Assembly (NCBI RefSeq): GCF_040096615.1
Contig: NZ_JBBMEJ010000009.1
Location: 1-64,000, forward strand
Length of the DNA stretch: 64,000 bases
Origin: Blautia_A aquisgranensis
Lineage (GTDB): Bacteria; Bacillota; Clostridia; Lachnospirales; Lachnospiraceae
Direction of reading: 5' to 3'
Below, piece by piece: positions 1 to 8,288 of this stretch (positions are counted from its first letter, which is position 1; the number at the start of each line of letters is the position of its first letter). The notes beneath the pieces were generated by a model. The model made no database searches. It saw only the letters and a program-made list of their open reading frames with translations, and was not told the DNA's origin. A program made the translations under genes and the position numbers.

Positions 1-47
1 ACTTTTTTGAATCGAGATTTCGTTGTCGTTTCGTTGACGACTTGGAT

Positions 48-76
48 ACTTTATCATATCTTCTGTCTTTTGTCAA
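48..76 (-). promoter_or_regulatory. Strong sigma-A type promoter directed off the left edge
   Basis: On the minus strand TTGACA (71-76) and TAAAGT (48-53) are exactly 17 bases apart. The transcript would start near base 41 and leave the window. Its first bases can fold as a small hairpin (arms 25-29 and 37-41) and contain repeated AACGAAA-like words. Bases 1-242 hold no gene that I can support. The driven gene lies outside; a stable-RNA or translation operon is possible but unproven. Confidence 0.5.
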
Positions 77-242
77 CAGCTTTTTTGTTTTTTCTGAAAC
101 ATATTATTGTTATCTGCTTCGCAAAAACAATTTGCTCTCAACAGCTCTGATAGAATATCATCTTTTCCAATACCTGTCAACATGTTTTTTACAAAAAATC
201 CAAAAAAATCTATTTTTCCCTGAAAATCCCACATTTACGTGC

Positions 243-289
243 AAAAACCGTATTCCACAGGCTTATTTTTCGCCCGGAATACGGTTTTC
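243..289 (-). terminator. Terminator after the cvpA gene
   Basis: An inverted repeat (arms AACCGTATTCC at about 245-255 and its complement at 275-285) is followed on the minus strand by a run of five T. It lies just past the cvpA stop codon and would end the three-gene minus-strand group that begins near 3,676. Confidence 0.7.
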
Positions 290-295
290 GTGCTG

Positions 296-1000
296 TTACT
301 GATAAAATAATCCCGCAAAAATACGGATAAAAATGTTTTTATCATAAAGAAAATTGAGGACAGTATCTCCCCGGATCAGTCCCAGTCCTTTCTGTCCTAT
401 CTCTGTATTACACAGAATCGTCAGTACCAGCATAGCTACCCATACAAAGATGATACATTTCCCTCCGCCGATCAGAGCACCTGCCAGCTTATTGATTCCC
501 CTCACCACAGGAAGTCTTGCCAGAATATCCAGCGCATAGGCAAACACGCGAATCAGAACAGACGCAAGGATATAAGATATCAGAAAAGACAGACAGTTCA
601 CTGCTATATTAGCCAGATACCTGGATACATATCCCCCAAAAGTGTTTACTGCCAGCTGCTGATATACCGCTGCTGTATTATTTTCTGTGATTCCATTCTG
701 TAAAAGTCCAGGAAGCCCCATTCCGCTGATCAGTTCATCCTGCTGTTCCTCATCCATTGTGTCATTTCCATTTGCCAGTGATTCCACAAACGATTCGCTG
801 ACATTCTGGATCTTTTCATAAACAGAAGTATTCTCCCGGATAAATGTATTCACATAAGGATTAATCATCCAGACTACCACAACGGAAAGCAGAACAAGCA
901 ATACAGACACCACTTCTTTCACAAAGCCGTGTCTGTACCCATCCGCCATGGAAAAGGCAAGCAGCACCAGCACAGCAAGTCCAAGCCATGTCCAGCTCAT
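296..1000 (-). CDS. CvpA family membrane protein
   Basis: A 234-residue integral membrane protein of the CvpA (colicin V production) type. Four hydrophobic segments are visible, at about residues 4-22, 29-47, 128-155 and 175-200. The glycine-rich stretch after the first segment (DGYRHGFVKEV) matches the family's usual start, in which a small helix-turn carries a G-F motif. In Gram-negatives CvpA affects colicin V export and purine-related growth; its role in Firmicutes is unsettled. The ATG follows a good GGAGGCAGAT ribosome site. It lies 10 bases after a DUF5711-like gene and is the last gene before a terminator, so it is probably co-transcribed with 1,011-2,240 and perhaps with 2,342-3,676. 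The family call is fairly sure; the function is not known. Confidence 0.75.
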   Translation of the reverse strand: MSWTWLGLAVLVLLAFSMADGYRHGFVKEVVSVLLVLLSVVVVWMINPYVNTFIRENTSVYEKIQNVSESFVESLANGNDTMDEEQQDELISGMGLPGLLQNGITENNTAAVYQQLAVNTFGGYVSRYLANIAVNCLSFLISYILASVLIRVFAYALDILARLPVVRGINKLAGALIGGGKCIIFVWVAMLVLTILCNTEIGQKGLGLIRGDTVLNFLYDKNIFIRIFAGLFYQ

Positions 1001-1010
1001 ATCTGCCTCC

Positions 1011-2240
1011 TTAACTGAATTTTATGGTGCTGACTCCGCTGTCCATCACCATGAGATATTTATTCCAGCCGATCTTGAAAAAGTCACGGACTGTTCCATC
1101 TACACTTCCCATATATTTCTGCACACCACGGCTGTTCATCACACAGATCTGGGAGCTGTTATACATAATAATATTTCCACCGCTCATTTTTATGGTGCTG
1201 TAAGCCACATTGAAATTCTTCCGGAATTTCAGCTGGCCGCTCATATTGTAAACTTCCATAGTGTACTGATCACCCTTGTTATTGTTTTTAAATACCAGAC
1301 CGATTCTGTCCGTATCAAAAAACGTGCTCACAATCTCCTGCTTTACATTGACAGTCTTATTTTCTTTCGGGATCTGATTACCCTGATAAGTGGAAAATCC
1401 ATCATCACGCAGCGCGATATACTGACTTTCGCTGATACACTCCACCTGCGGAATCACTACATTTTCATAAGTATAGCCACTTACGATCCTGTCATCCTCA
1501 TTCTGTCCCACATCTCCGTAATTATAAAAAGCTACATAGCTTGTCGTTTTGCTTCCGTCAACATACTGGAATGTCACCATCATCACACCATTGTCTGAAA
1601 CAGCAACATCCATAGGATATCCCGGGTCATCGATCTTCGTCAGATTCTCAGCAACCAGGCTGCCATCCGGATTATAAAAATTAATCCATGTATCTTCATC
1701 ATTATTCAGGATCGCGGCTACCATTCCATTTGATGCCACGCGGACCTTTACAATAGAATAAGATGTCGTAACTGTTCCTGTGATTCCTTTTTTATCACAG
1801 ATATACAGCGATGTACCCTCGCTGTCCGCAACAACCGCTCTGCTTCCGTTCACATCTGCGATCGGATTCTGCATGGTATAAGTTTCATTCCAGACTGTGT
1901 TCATGCTGCTGTCCACTACAGAAACGCCGTCCGGACTGTATCTTAAGATATCACCATCCATCTCAATATACTGTGTGGAAACAACATCTTCCTGCTCGCT
2001 CGTCTGAAGCACTTTATAGCTGTGATAGCTTCTTTTTTCTGCATAGAGAAAAACAAGACTGATGGCAGCTATTACAGTCACAACTGCGATCACTTTTTTC
2101 CCGGTTCCGGAAATCCTGTGGCGGTGGCTTCTTCTATGAGAAGAGCTCTCGTGTGCAGTCTGTTCCTGTGCCAGTTTTGCCTTCTGTTTCATCAGCTTTT
2201 TTCGCTTTTGTTTTTTTTGAATTCTTTTTATGATATTCAC
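1011..2240 (-). CDS. DUF5711-type single-pass membrane protein
   Basis: A 409-residue protein with a strongly basic cytoplasmic head (residues 1-48, rich in K, R and Q), one membrane helix (about 50-67) and a long extracytoplasmic part. The outer part is built of short beta-strand units with repeated patterns such as SVVDSSMNTVW, and VVADSEGTSLYICDKKG, which look like a beta-propeller. I recognise the arrangement as the DUF5711 family of Lachnospiraceae; no enzymatic motif is seen. The start is GTG at 2,240, preceded by AAGGA at 8 bases. It lies just ahead of the CvpA gene. The protein at 46,206-48,659 has a similar membrane-anchor-plus-propeller layout. A role as a surface sensor or scaffold is only a guess. 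Confidence 0.6.
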   Translation of the reverse strand: MNIIKRIQKKQKRKKLMKQKAKLAQEQTAHESSSHRRSHRHRISGTGKKVIAVVTVIAAISLVFLYAEKRSYHSYKVLQTSEQEDVVSTQYIEMDGDILRYSPDGVSVVDSSMNTVWNETYTMQNPIADVNGSRAVVADSEGTSLYICDKKGITGTVTTSYSIVKVRVASNGMVAAILNNDEDTWINFYNPDGSLVAENLTKIDDPGYPMDVAVSDNGVMMVTFQYVDGSKTTSYVAFYNYGDVGQNEDDRIVSGYTYENVVIPQVECISESQYIALRDDGFSTYQGNQIPKENKTVNVKQEIVSTFFDTDRIGLVFKNNNKGDQYTMEVYNMSGQLKFRKNFNVAYSTIKMSGGNIIMYNSSQICVMNSRGVQKYMGSVDGTVRDFFKIGWNKYLMVMDSGVSTIKFS

Positions 2241-2341
2241 AACTGTATTCCTTACCTTATTTCTGATTTATCAACTTTTTTGCAAATAATATCGGGCAAA
2301 AAATTTCTCCCGACACCTTCCAGTTATTATAGCACAATCTG

Positions 2342-3676
2342 TCATGGTAAAACAATTACCTGACCCGGATAAATGATCTCACTTGCAGAAATTCCGTTCA
2401 GCTCACAGATTTTTTCCATTGCATCCACAGTTCCGTAACGGCTCAGGCTAATTTGATACAAAGTATCTCCCGGACGGATCACATATGTCTGCGGTGTACC
2501 AGCAGCTGCTGCTGTTTCCGCTGTCTGCTGTTCACTCTGCTGCGTTGTCTTTTTCTCATTGTCCGTATTGTCTTCCCTCTGCTCTGCCTCCGTAGTCTTT
2601 TTCTGAGTATTTTCTTTATTCTCCATATCTGAATCCGACGACCTCTTCTGACCTGATTTCGTTATTTCCGGCACCGGCGTCACTGTTATGCTTTCACTTG
2701 CCTTTTCAGCCGGAGCTGTTGTTTCTGTGGGCATACCTGTAATCTCCGGTTCTTCTTTCAAAAGTTTCTCTTCCTGCTCCTTCTCTTCCGAAACCTGCGT
2801 GATCGCAGGTGTAGCTGTCTGCATTGCTTTCTCCGTCAATACCGGTGTCATCTGCGCGATAACTGCGGACGCAGTCTGTGTCTCTTCAGAAATTCCCGTC
2901 CCGGTCTGTCTGTTCTGAAAAAAAGCCGCTCCCGTTGCCAGCACAGCCAGAGCAAGACATACTGTTGCCGCATAAGAAAAAACGGAGGTCTTTTCCGCCT
3001 CCTTTTCTTCCGGTTTTTTACTGTCAATGATCTTCCTGAAATTTCTGACAGCCTTGTCCTCCACCTGTTCAGATGTCTCCGGTCCTGTGTTCTGGTTCCG
3101 TTCTATCATATAGGTCTGCATCTGAGTATTTTTTTCATAATAAATATAATATCCGTTCACTTTCACCAGGGTTCCGTTATCATAGCGAAAAAATGCTTCT
3201 TCCCGTTCCCCCGGTTCCATAAGCATCAGGATTTTTTCACCGCCAAAATACCGGAGATGCACTTTTACAAAAAGCTCCGTAATCTCCGTCGCAACCTGGT
3301 TCTGTGCAAAAAACCATCCTACGATCTCCTGATCCGGAAAATACTTCTCCTTATCCTCCTGAAGCTTTTTCCATATTTCCTCTGAGAAATCAATATGTTC
3401 CGCTGCCGCCTCCATATCATCCGCTGCCAGCGCACCCTTTACAAAGATACAGGTCATATCTGACGTCCATTTAATCTCCCCTGTAAGAACAGCGATCTTT
3501 CCCTGGTTCTTTGACTCTGCTGACAGAGTACTCAGAAACGTATACACATAATCCTCTACATAGATTCTGTAATTCCCGTTGGCCAGTCCGATCTGCCGGA
3601 CATTCCGCGGCATAGCAAACGGTTCCTGCACTGTATCCTGTTCTCCGGTTTCCTCCTTATAAATGACCTCTATCAT
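2342..3676 (-). CDS. Membrane-anchored LysM protein with MPN-like N-terminal domain
   Basis: A 444-residue protein. Residues about 35-190 resemble an MPN/JAB-type domain (pattern ...YTFLSTL..., VLTGEI, IFVKGAL, then EIVGWFFAQ and VHLRYF), but the zinc ligands of an active JAMM protease (the H-x-H and following S..D) are absent, so it would be catalytically dead. A membrane helix follows at about 232-253, then a Thr/Glu/Gln-rich linker of roughly 140 residues, and a C-terminal LysM domain (about 399-444, beginning TYVIRPGDTLYQIS) that should bind peptidoglycan. The ATG at 3,676 follows AAGGGGTGA. The topology implies a cytoplasmic domain tied to the wall through the membrane. The LysM call is firm; the MPN resemblance is my inference from pattern and spacing. 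Confidence 0.65.
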   Translation of the reverse strand: MIEVIYKEETGEQDTVQEPFAMPRNVRQIGLANGNYRIYVEDYVYTFLSTLSAESKNQGKIAVLTGEIKWTSDMTCIFVKGALAADDMEAAAEHIDFSEEIWKKLQEDKEKYFPDQEIVGWFFAQNQVATEITELFVKVHLRYFGGEKILMLMEPGEREEAFFRYDNGTLVKVNGYYIYYEKNTQMQTYMIERNQNTGPETSEQVEDKAVRNFRKIIDSKKPEEKEAEKTSVFSYAATVCLALAVLATGAAFFQNRQTGTGISEETQTASAVIAQMTPVLTEKAMQTATPAITQVSEEKEQEEKLLKEEPEITGMPTETTAPAEKASESITVTPVPEITKSGQKRSSDSDMENKENTQKKTTEAEQREDNTDNEKKTTQQSEQQTAETAAAAGTPQTYVIRPGDTLYQISLSRYGTVDAMEKICELNGISASEIIYPGQVIVLP

Positions 3677-3777
3677 CTGATATCACCCCTTCGGACAACA
3701 GCATAACACAGTAAAAACGCGGAATTTATCATAATGTAAGATGCTTTTCCAAGAATTTGCCGACAGATTCTGCAACG

Positions 3778-3806
3778 TGCATAATTTTTCCTTTTTCAGG
3801 ATAAGA
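3778..3806 (+). promoter_or_regulatory. Possible forespore (sigma-G/F type) promoter of yyaC
   Basis: TGCATA (3,778-3,783) matches the sigma-G -35 consensus and GATAAGA (3,800-3,806) is close to its -10 element, with 16 bases between. No good sigma-A promoter was seen ahead of yyaC. The start point would be about 25 bases before the ATG. This is a consensus match by eye only. Confidence 0.35.
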
Positions 3807-3837
3807 TGAATGGAAAAGAAGAAAGTCGAGGTGCCCC

Positions 3838-4392
3838 ATGGCCTTTTATATTGACTCCAGAAAAACCAATTCTTCCGGTGAAATTGCATATCTCCTGAAA
3901 AAATGTATTCTTCACTGTCCCAAAAAATGGACTGAGATCGTATTTTTATGTATCGGCAGCGACCGTATCACCGGTGACTGTTTAGGCCCATATATCGGAC
4001 ATCTGCTCCATCCGCACGAAAGTGCCCGTATTTTTGTGTACGGAACTCTCTCCGATCCTGTACATGCCCTGAACCTGGAAAAATTTTCTGAACTGATCGG
4101 ACAACTTCATCCGCATGCCCTTGTGATCGCCATTGATGCTTCTCTTGGACAAAAAAAGCACCTGGGCTATGTCACCATTGGAAATGGTGCACTCTACCCA
4201 GGTGCCGGTGTTCAGAAAAATCTTCCTCCTGTAGGGGATATCCATATCACAGGTATCGTAAATATCGCCGGAATGCTGGAACAGCTTACGCTGCAGACAA
4301 CGCGGCTCTCTACTGTGATCTCACTGGCTGATGCCATTGCCGATGGTATCCTCCGGATCCTCCCCTCAGAAGCAGAACGTATTTCCTGTTAA
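3838..4392 (+). CDS. yyaC: Spore protein YyaC (DUF1256)
   Basis: A 184-residue protein of the YyaC family, which is related in fold to the germination protease Gpr and to hydrogenase-maturation proteases. Visible signatures are CIGSDRITGDCLGP near residues 41-54, the later AIDASLG, and PGAGVQKNLPPVGDIHITG. The acidic residues in the SDR..GD and DAS patches correspond to the putative active-site acids of the family. In spore formers these genes are expressed during sporulation, and the molecular function is still poorly defined. The ATG follows GAGGTG. The stop overlaps the end of the convergent transketolase gene by four bases. Together with spoVG it marks the genome as belonging to a spore-forming lineage. 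Confidence 0.85.
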   Translation: MAFYIDSRKTNSSGEIAYLLKKCILHCPKKWTEIVFLCIGSDRITGDCLGPYIGHLLHPHESARIFVYGTLSDPVHALNLEKFSELIGQLHPHALVIAIDASLGQKKHLGYVTIGNGALYPGAGVQKNLPPVGDIHITGIVNIAGMLEQLTLQTTRLSTVISLADAIADGILRILPSEAERISC

Positions 4393-5330
4393 GCAATAAA
4401 GTCTTTGATCTGGTTATAGATTCCCTCTGTATCAAGACCATATTTGTGAAGAAGCTCTACTGCCGGGCCAGACTCGCCGAATACATCGTTGATTCCGATA
4501 CGTTTAACCGGTACAGGCGCCTTCTCAGCAAGGCACTCACATACTGCTCCGCCAAGACCGCCGATAATGGAATGCTCCTCAACGGTTACAACCTTGCCAG
4601 TCTCTTTGGCAGCTGCAACAACAAGCTCCTCATCAAGCGGTTTGATTGTATGGATATTGATAACCTTTGCATCGATTCCGTCTGCTGCAAGCTTCTCAGC
4701 TGCCTCAAGAGCAGGAGCAACGCAAAGTCCATTTGCGATAATGGTCAGGTCTTTTCCCTCGCGGAGAACGATACCTTTTCCAAGCTCAAATTTATAATCT
4801 GGTCTGTCATTGATAACCGGAACCGCAAGACGTCCGAATCTCATGTATACAGGTCCCTCATGCTCGTAAGCAGCCTCAACCATAGCCTTAGCCTCGATAT
4901 CATCAGAAGGGCTTGCAACGATCATTCCAGGAATTGCTCTCATAAGTGCAAAATCCTCAAGGCACTGATGTGTGGCACCATCCTCACCTACGGAAATACC
5001 ACCGTGAGTTGCACCGATCTTCACATTCAGCTTCGGATATCCAACGGAGTTACGAACCTGCTCATAAGCACGTCCTGCTGCGAACATTGCGAAAGTACTT
5101 GCAAACGGAACTTTACCTGTAGAAGCAAGTCCTGCTGCAATACCAACCATGTTGCACTCTGCGATACCGCAGTCGATGTGACGCTCCGGAAATTCCTTTT
5201 TGAACATTGCAGTCTGTGTAGCTGCAGCAAGGTCAGCGTCCAGAACGATAAGATCCTCGTGTTTTTTACCTAATTCTACAAGAGCACTGCCGTAACTTGC
5301 TCTTGTTGCGATTTTCTTTACTTCTGACAT
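4389..5330 (-). CDS. Transketolase, C-terminal subunit
   Basis: A 313-residue subunit holding the pyrimidine-binding and C-terminal domains of transketolase. It joins the N-terminal subunit to move two-carbon units between ketose and aldose phosphates in the pentose phosphate pathway, in the cytoplasm. Evidence: the start KIATRASYGSALVELGKKHEDL, the ...DCGIAECNMVGIAAGLA block in which the Glu contacts the thiamine ring, and the ATHGGISVGEDGATHQ segment with active-site histidines. The length is normal for split transketolases. Its ATG lies inside the end of the upstream N-terminal subunit gene (13-base overlap), so translation is probably coupled. It is third in the minus-strand set aldolase - tktN - tktC. 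Confidence 0.93.
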   Translation of the reverse strand: MSEVKKIATRASYGSALVELGKKHEDLIVLDADLAAATQTAMFKKEFPERHIDCGIAECNMVGIAAGLASTGKVPFASTFAMFAAGRAYEQVRNSVGYPKLNVKIGATHGGISVGEDGATHQCLEDFALMRAIPGMIVASPSDDIEAKAMVEAAYEHEGPVYMRFGRLAVPVINDRPDYKFELGKGIVLREGKDLTIIANGLCVAPALEAAEKLAADGIDAKVINIHTIKPLDEELVVAAAKETGKVVTVEEHSIIGGLGGAVCECLAEKAPVPVKRIGINDVFGESGPAVELLHKYGLDTEGIYNQIKDFIA

Positions 5331-6157
5331 AACGCTTCACCTACCTTCTCCAGATCTTCCATTGCCTGTGCATACTGCTCGTCATTCGGAGCTTTTCCAT
5401 GCCAGCCTACAGCGTTCTCCATGAAGGAAACGCCTTTACCTTTTACAGTTTTCAGAATGATAGCTGTCGGCATACCCTTGGTAGCTCTTGCCTCATCAAA
5501 AGCAGCTTTCAGCTGATCCATATCGTTACCATCAGCAACATTGATCACATGGAAATTGAAAGCTTCGAATTTCTTGTCGATCGGGTACGGTGAGCATACA
5601 TCTGCAATATTACCGTCGATCTGAAGTCCGTTATTATCTACGATAACAACCAGGTTGTCAAGCTTACGGAAGCCTGCGAACATTGCAGCCTCCCAAACCT
5701 GGCCTTCCTCAATCTCGCCGTCACCAAGCAGTGTGTATACACGATAGTCATCGTTGCTCAGTTTTGCAGAAAGAGCCATTCCTACTGCTGCGGAGATTCC
5801 CTGTCCAAGAGATCCGCTGGACATATCAACACCCGGGATATGTTTCATATCCGGATGTCCCTGAAGGTAGGAGCCAAGGTGACGAAGTGTTTTAAGGTCT
5901 TCTTTCGGGAAATATCCTCTCTCTGCAAGTACAGAGTAGAGTCCCGGTGCTGTATGACCTTTGGAAAGTACAAAACGGTCACGATCTGCTTTCTTCGGGT
6001 CTTTCGGGTCAATGTTCATCTCTTCGAAATATAAATAAGTAAATACATCTGCTGCAGAAAGGGATCCGCCCGGATGACCGGCCTTTGCTGCATGGACTGC
6101 TGTTACGATATCCTTGCGGACTTCATTCGCAACTTTCTGAAGTTCTAACTTATCCAT
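5318..6157 (-). CDS. Transketolase, N-terminal subunit
   Basis: A 279-residue subunit carrying the thiamine diphosphate-binding domain of split transketolase. The cofactor motif is plain: GDGEIEEGQVWEA, followed about 30 residues after the GDG by the VDNNG that completes the Mg/ThDP site. The front end KAGHPGGSLSAADVFTYL and LSKGHTAPGLY are family hallmarks, the His residues there being catalytic. The ATG follows AAGGAGAT. The partner C-terminal subunit gene overlaps its end. The aldolase gene lies 41 bases ahead, so the three probably form one transcript for sugar-phosphate interconversion. Confidence 0.93.
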   Translation of the reverse strand: MDKLELQKVANEVRKDIVTAVHAAKAGHPGGSLSAADVFTYLYFEEMNIDPKDPKKADRDRFVLSKGHTAPGLYSVLAERGYFPKEDLKTLRHLGSYLQGHPDMKHIPGVDMSSGSLGQGISAAVGMALSAKLSNDDYRVYTLLGDGEIEEGQVWEAAMFAGFRKLDNLVVIVDNNGLQIDGNIADVCSPYPIDKKFEAFNFHVINVADGNDMDQLKAAFDEARATKGMPTAIILKTVKGKGVSFMENAVGWHGKAPNDEQYAQAMEDLEKVGEALCQK

Positions 6158-6197
6158 GTTAAAAATATCTCCTTTTTTTGTGCCCTGTTATTCTCGA

Positions 6198-6851
6198 TTA
6201 TTCACCAAATACTGCTTTGTAGTCAGCCTGGAATTTCGCAATACCTGCATCTGTCAGCGGATGATGTGTCATCTGCTCGATTACCTTGAATGGTACGGTA
6301 GCGATATCAGCACCTGCAAGTGCACATGCTGTTACGTGCATTGGATGACGAACGCTTGCTGCGATGATCTCTGTAGGGATATCTGCAACTGCAAACATCT
6401 CAGCGATCTGCTGGATCAGCTCAACACCATCTGTAGAAATATCATCCAGTCTTCCAAGGAACGGAGATACATATGTAGCACCTGCTCTTGCAGCAAGGAG
6501 TGCCTGGTTTGCGGAGAAGATCAGAGTAACGTTTGTCTTGATTCCCTCAGAGGAAAGAACCTTAACTGCTTTCAGGCCCTCTGTTGTCATCGGGATCTTA
6601 ACTACCATGTTCGGATGAATCGCTGCAATCTCACGACCCTCACGGATCATTCCCTCAGCGTCTGTTGTTGTAGCTTTAACCTCACCGCTGATCGGTCCGT
6701 CAACGATTGTTGTGATCTCTTTGATTACTTCGTTAAAATCTCTTCCTTCTTTGGCGATCAGGGACGGGTTGGTTGTAACACCACAGATAACACCCATGTC
6801 ATTTGCTTCTCTGATATCCTCTACTTTGGCTGTGTCGATAAAAAATTTCAT
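6198..6851 (-). CDS. Fructose-6-phosphate aldolase / transaldolase (TalC-FSA type)
   Basis: A 217-residue class I aldolase of the small transaldolase/FSA family. Signatures: start MKFFIDTAKVEDIREAN, then VTTNPSLIAKEGRDF, the Schiff-base lysine in MVVKIPMTTEGLKAVK, and NVTLIFSANQALLAARAGATYVSPF. From sequence alone it could transfer dihydroxyacetone between sugar phosphates (transaldolase) or cleave fructose 6-phosphate. The linked transketolase genes favour the pentose phosphate role. The start was set at 6,851, where an AGGAGG-type site lies 7 bases ahead; the frame stays open for 16 more codons upstream but those lack a ribosome site. A consensus promoter lies at 6,898-6,925. Confidence 0.92.
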   Translation of the reverse strand: MKFFIDTAKVEDIREANDMGVICGVTTNPSLIAKEGRDFNEVIKEITTIVDGPISGEVKATTTDAEGMIREGREIAAIHPNMVVKIPMTTEGLKAVKVLSSEGIKTNVTLIFSANQALLAARAGATYVSPFLGRLDDISTDGVELIQQIAEMFAVADIPTEIIAASVRHPMHVTACALAGADIATVPFKVIEQMTHHPLTDAGIAKFQADYKAVFGE

Positions 6852-6897
6852 TGTTTTTTCCTCCTGTTTTACGTTCGTTCTTTTTATTGATGATTCC

Positions 6898-6925
6898 ATT
6901 ATAACAAACTCATTGCGAGGGTCAA
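6898..6925 (-). promoter_or_regulatory. Promoter of the aldolase-transketolase operon
   Basis: TTGACC (6,920-6,925) and TATAAT (6,898-6,903) are 16 bases apart on the minus strand. The start would be near 6,891, about 40 bases ahead of the aldolase ATG. AT-rich palindromes lie immediately upstream (6,937-6,982). Confidence 0.7.
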
Positions 6926-6936
6926 GACGATTATTT

Positions 6937-6982
6937 TTTATTAATAAATATTTTATTAATAAAGTTTCTTTTTATTAATAGC
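6937..6982. promoter_or_regulatory. Repeated AT-rich palindromes upstream of the operon promoter
   Basis: The perfect 12-base palindrome TTTATTAATAAA occurs at 6,937-6,948 and 6,952-6,963, and a third copy lacking its last two bases at 6,971-6,980. They begin 11 bases upstream of the -35 box. They may be binding sites for a regulator or an UP element. They lack the central CG usual in LacI-family operators. The rest of 6,983-7,127 holds nothing I recognise, and no terminator is visible after the LacI gene. Confidence 0.45.
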
Positions 6983-7127
6983 GTCTGTCAATTTTTTCAC
7001 CCATAACAGCTTACAACTATATTCCCACGGAGCAAATATCACTGTAAATACCAGTTTTTAAAGCTTTTACACCTAAATGTATTTGTGAAAGTCTTCTTTT
7101 ATATTATTACTAATAATTCGTGTTTCA

Positions 7128-8246
7128 TCATTTATTTTTCTGCTGTTCAGACATGTTTCTGCCTACCTTTGCATACCCCGTTGTGCTGCGTGTGATCAGC
7201 TTCGGAGTATACTCAATATTGTACAGACTGGCCGGTCTTTCATCCAGGTAAAACTTGTCATTCATATCGATCTTCCGGATAACGATGTCGCAGGCATCTC
7301 TGCCCTTCAGTGCAACAAAATGGTCGATCGTTGTCAGGGATATCCTGCGGATCCCGGAGTAGAAAATATTATCACAGCCAATGACAGAGACATCTCTTGG
7401 CACATGCAGATGCATCTCACGGAGTGCATCAATCGCACCGATCGCCATCATATCATTCTGGCCTGCAATAGCCGTGAATTTTTTCCCTTCTTTAAGGAGC
7501 TCCATGGTCAGCTCATAGCCCATGGCATACTCAGAATCCATACGCGGAATCCTTCTGTCATTGGACTCATCTGCCGCCTTGATGATCACGTGATCTTTTT
7601 TGCCCTCTTTTTCAAATTCACGGACAAAACCTTCCACTCGCTTGGATCTCTGCCATTGTCTTCTCGTCAGAGGCGGTGTGATAAATGCCACGTCTGTATG
7701 TCCCAGATCCAGCAGATGTCTTGCCATCATTCTTCCCACAACCGTATTATCCTGATTGATAGCATCTACAGTGGTGGTTTTTTCTTTGTTACTGATGATA
7801 ACAAGCGGAATTTCTTTTGCGATCTTTTCTACCTGGTGCTGAAAATCCGGGTGGGGATTACAGGTGTAAATAATTCCGCCGGGGCGCATGGTCTGCATCA
7901 TCCGGAGATATTTTTCTTCCAGACCTGCATCACGCTGCGTATTGCAGATAAAGACCCCATATCCCTGTTCATTGGCCACTGCCTCAATCCCCTGAAGAAG
8001 CAGCACATAATAAGGACTTGTGAGTGTCGGACAGAAAACAACGATCAGCTTTTCCCGACGGCTTCCCTTATGTTTCCGGCGTCCCGGCAGCTCATACCCG
8101 AGCTCCCTGGCTGCCTGTTCCACGCGTTCTACTGTGTCCCTGGAAAAAGAAACATTATATTTCCGGTTCAGGATCATAGATACCGTTGCCTGGGAAACCC
8201 CCGCTCTTTCTGCCACATCGGAAGAAGTTGCTTTCTTTTTTGCCAC
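7128..8246 (-). CDS. LacI family transcriptional regulator
   Basis: A DNA-binding repressor-type protein of about 372 residues. The N-terminal helix-turn-helix reads ATSSDVAERAGVSQATVSMI, with a hinge helix at VERVEQAARELGY. The periplasmic-binding-protein-like domain follows (LIVVFCPTLTSPYY..LLQGIE, then the ...DHFVALKGRDACDIVIRKI end). Three GTG codons compete as start (8,255, 8,249, 8,246); the GGGAGG ribosome site at 8,255-8,260 overlaps the first and sits 8 bases from the third, which I chose. It lies between recR and the transketolase operon on the same strand. Control of that operon is plausible from position only. The effector is unknown. Confidence 0.88.
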   Translation of the reverse strand: MAKKKATSSDVAERAGVSQATVSMILNRKYNVSFSRDTVERVEQAARELGYELPGRRKHKGSRREKLIVVFCPTLTSPYYVLLLQGIEAVANEQGYGVFICNTQRDAGLEEKYLRMMQTMRPGGIIYTCNPHPDFQHQVEKIAKEIPLVIISNKEKTTTVDAINQDNTVVGRMMARHLLDLGHTDVAFITPPLTRRQWQRSKRVEGFVREFEKEGKKDHVIIKAADESNDRRIPRMDSEYAMGYELTMELLKEGKKFTAIAGQNDMMAIGAIDALREMHLHVPRDVSVIGCDNIFYSGIRRISLTTIDHFVALKGRDACDIVIRKIDMNDKFYLDERPASLYNIEYTPKLITRSTTGYAKVGRNMSEQQKNK

Positions 8247-8288
8247 CACTCTCACCTCCCTTTTTTATGATGCGCTGCTGTTTAAGAC

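Noticed and set aside
948..1598. Long open frame on the plus strand opposite the cvpA/DUF5711 genes
   Set aside because: It is rich in His, Ser and Ile, has no ribosome site and crosses the junction of two well-supported genes on the other strand.
4446..5273. 275-codon open frame opposite transketolase
   Set aside because: Cys/Asn-rich composition with no recognisable motif; mirror of a strongly supported transketolase gene.
7320..8270. 316-codon open frame opposite the LacI regulator
   Set aside because: No ribosome site, unusual His/Cys-rich composition, and complete overlap with a clear regulator gene.
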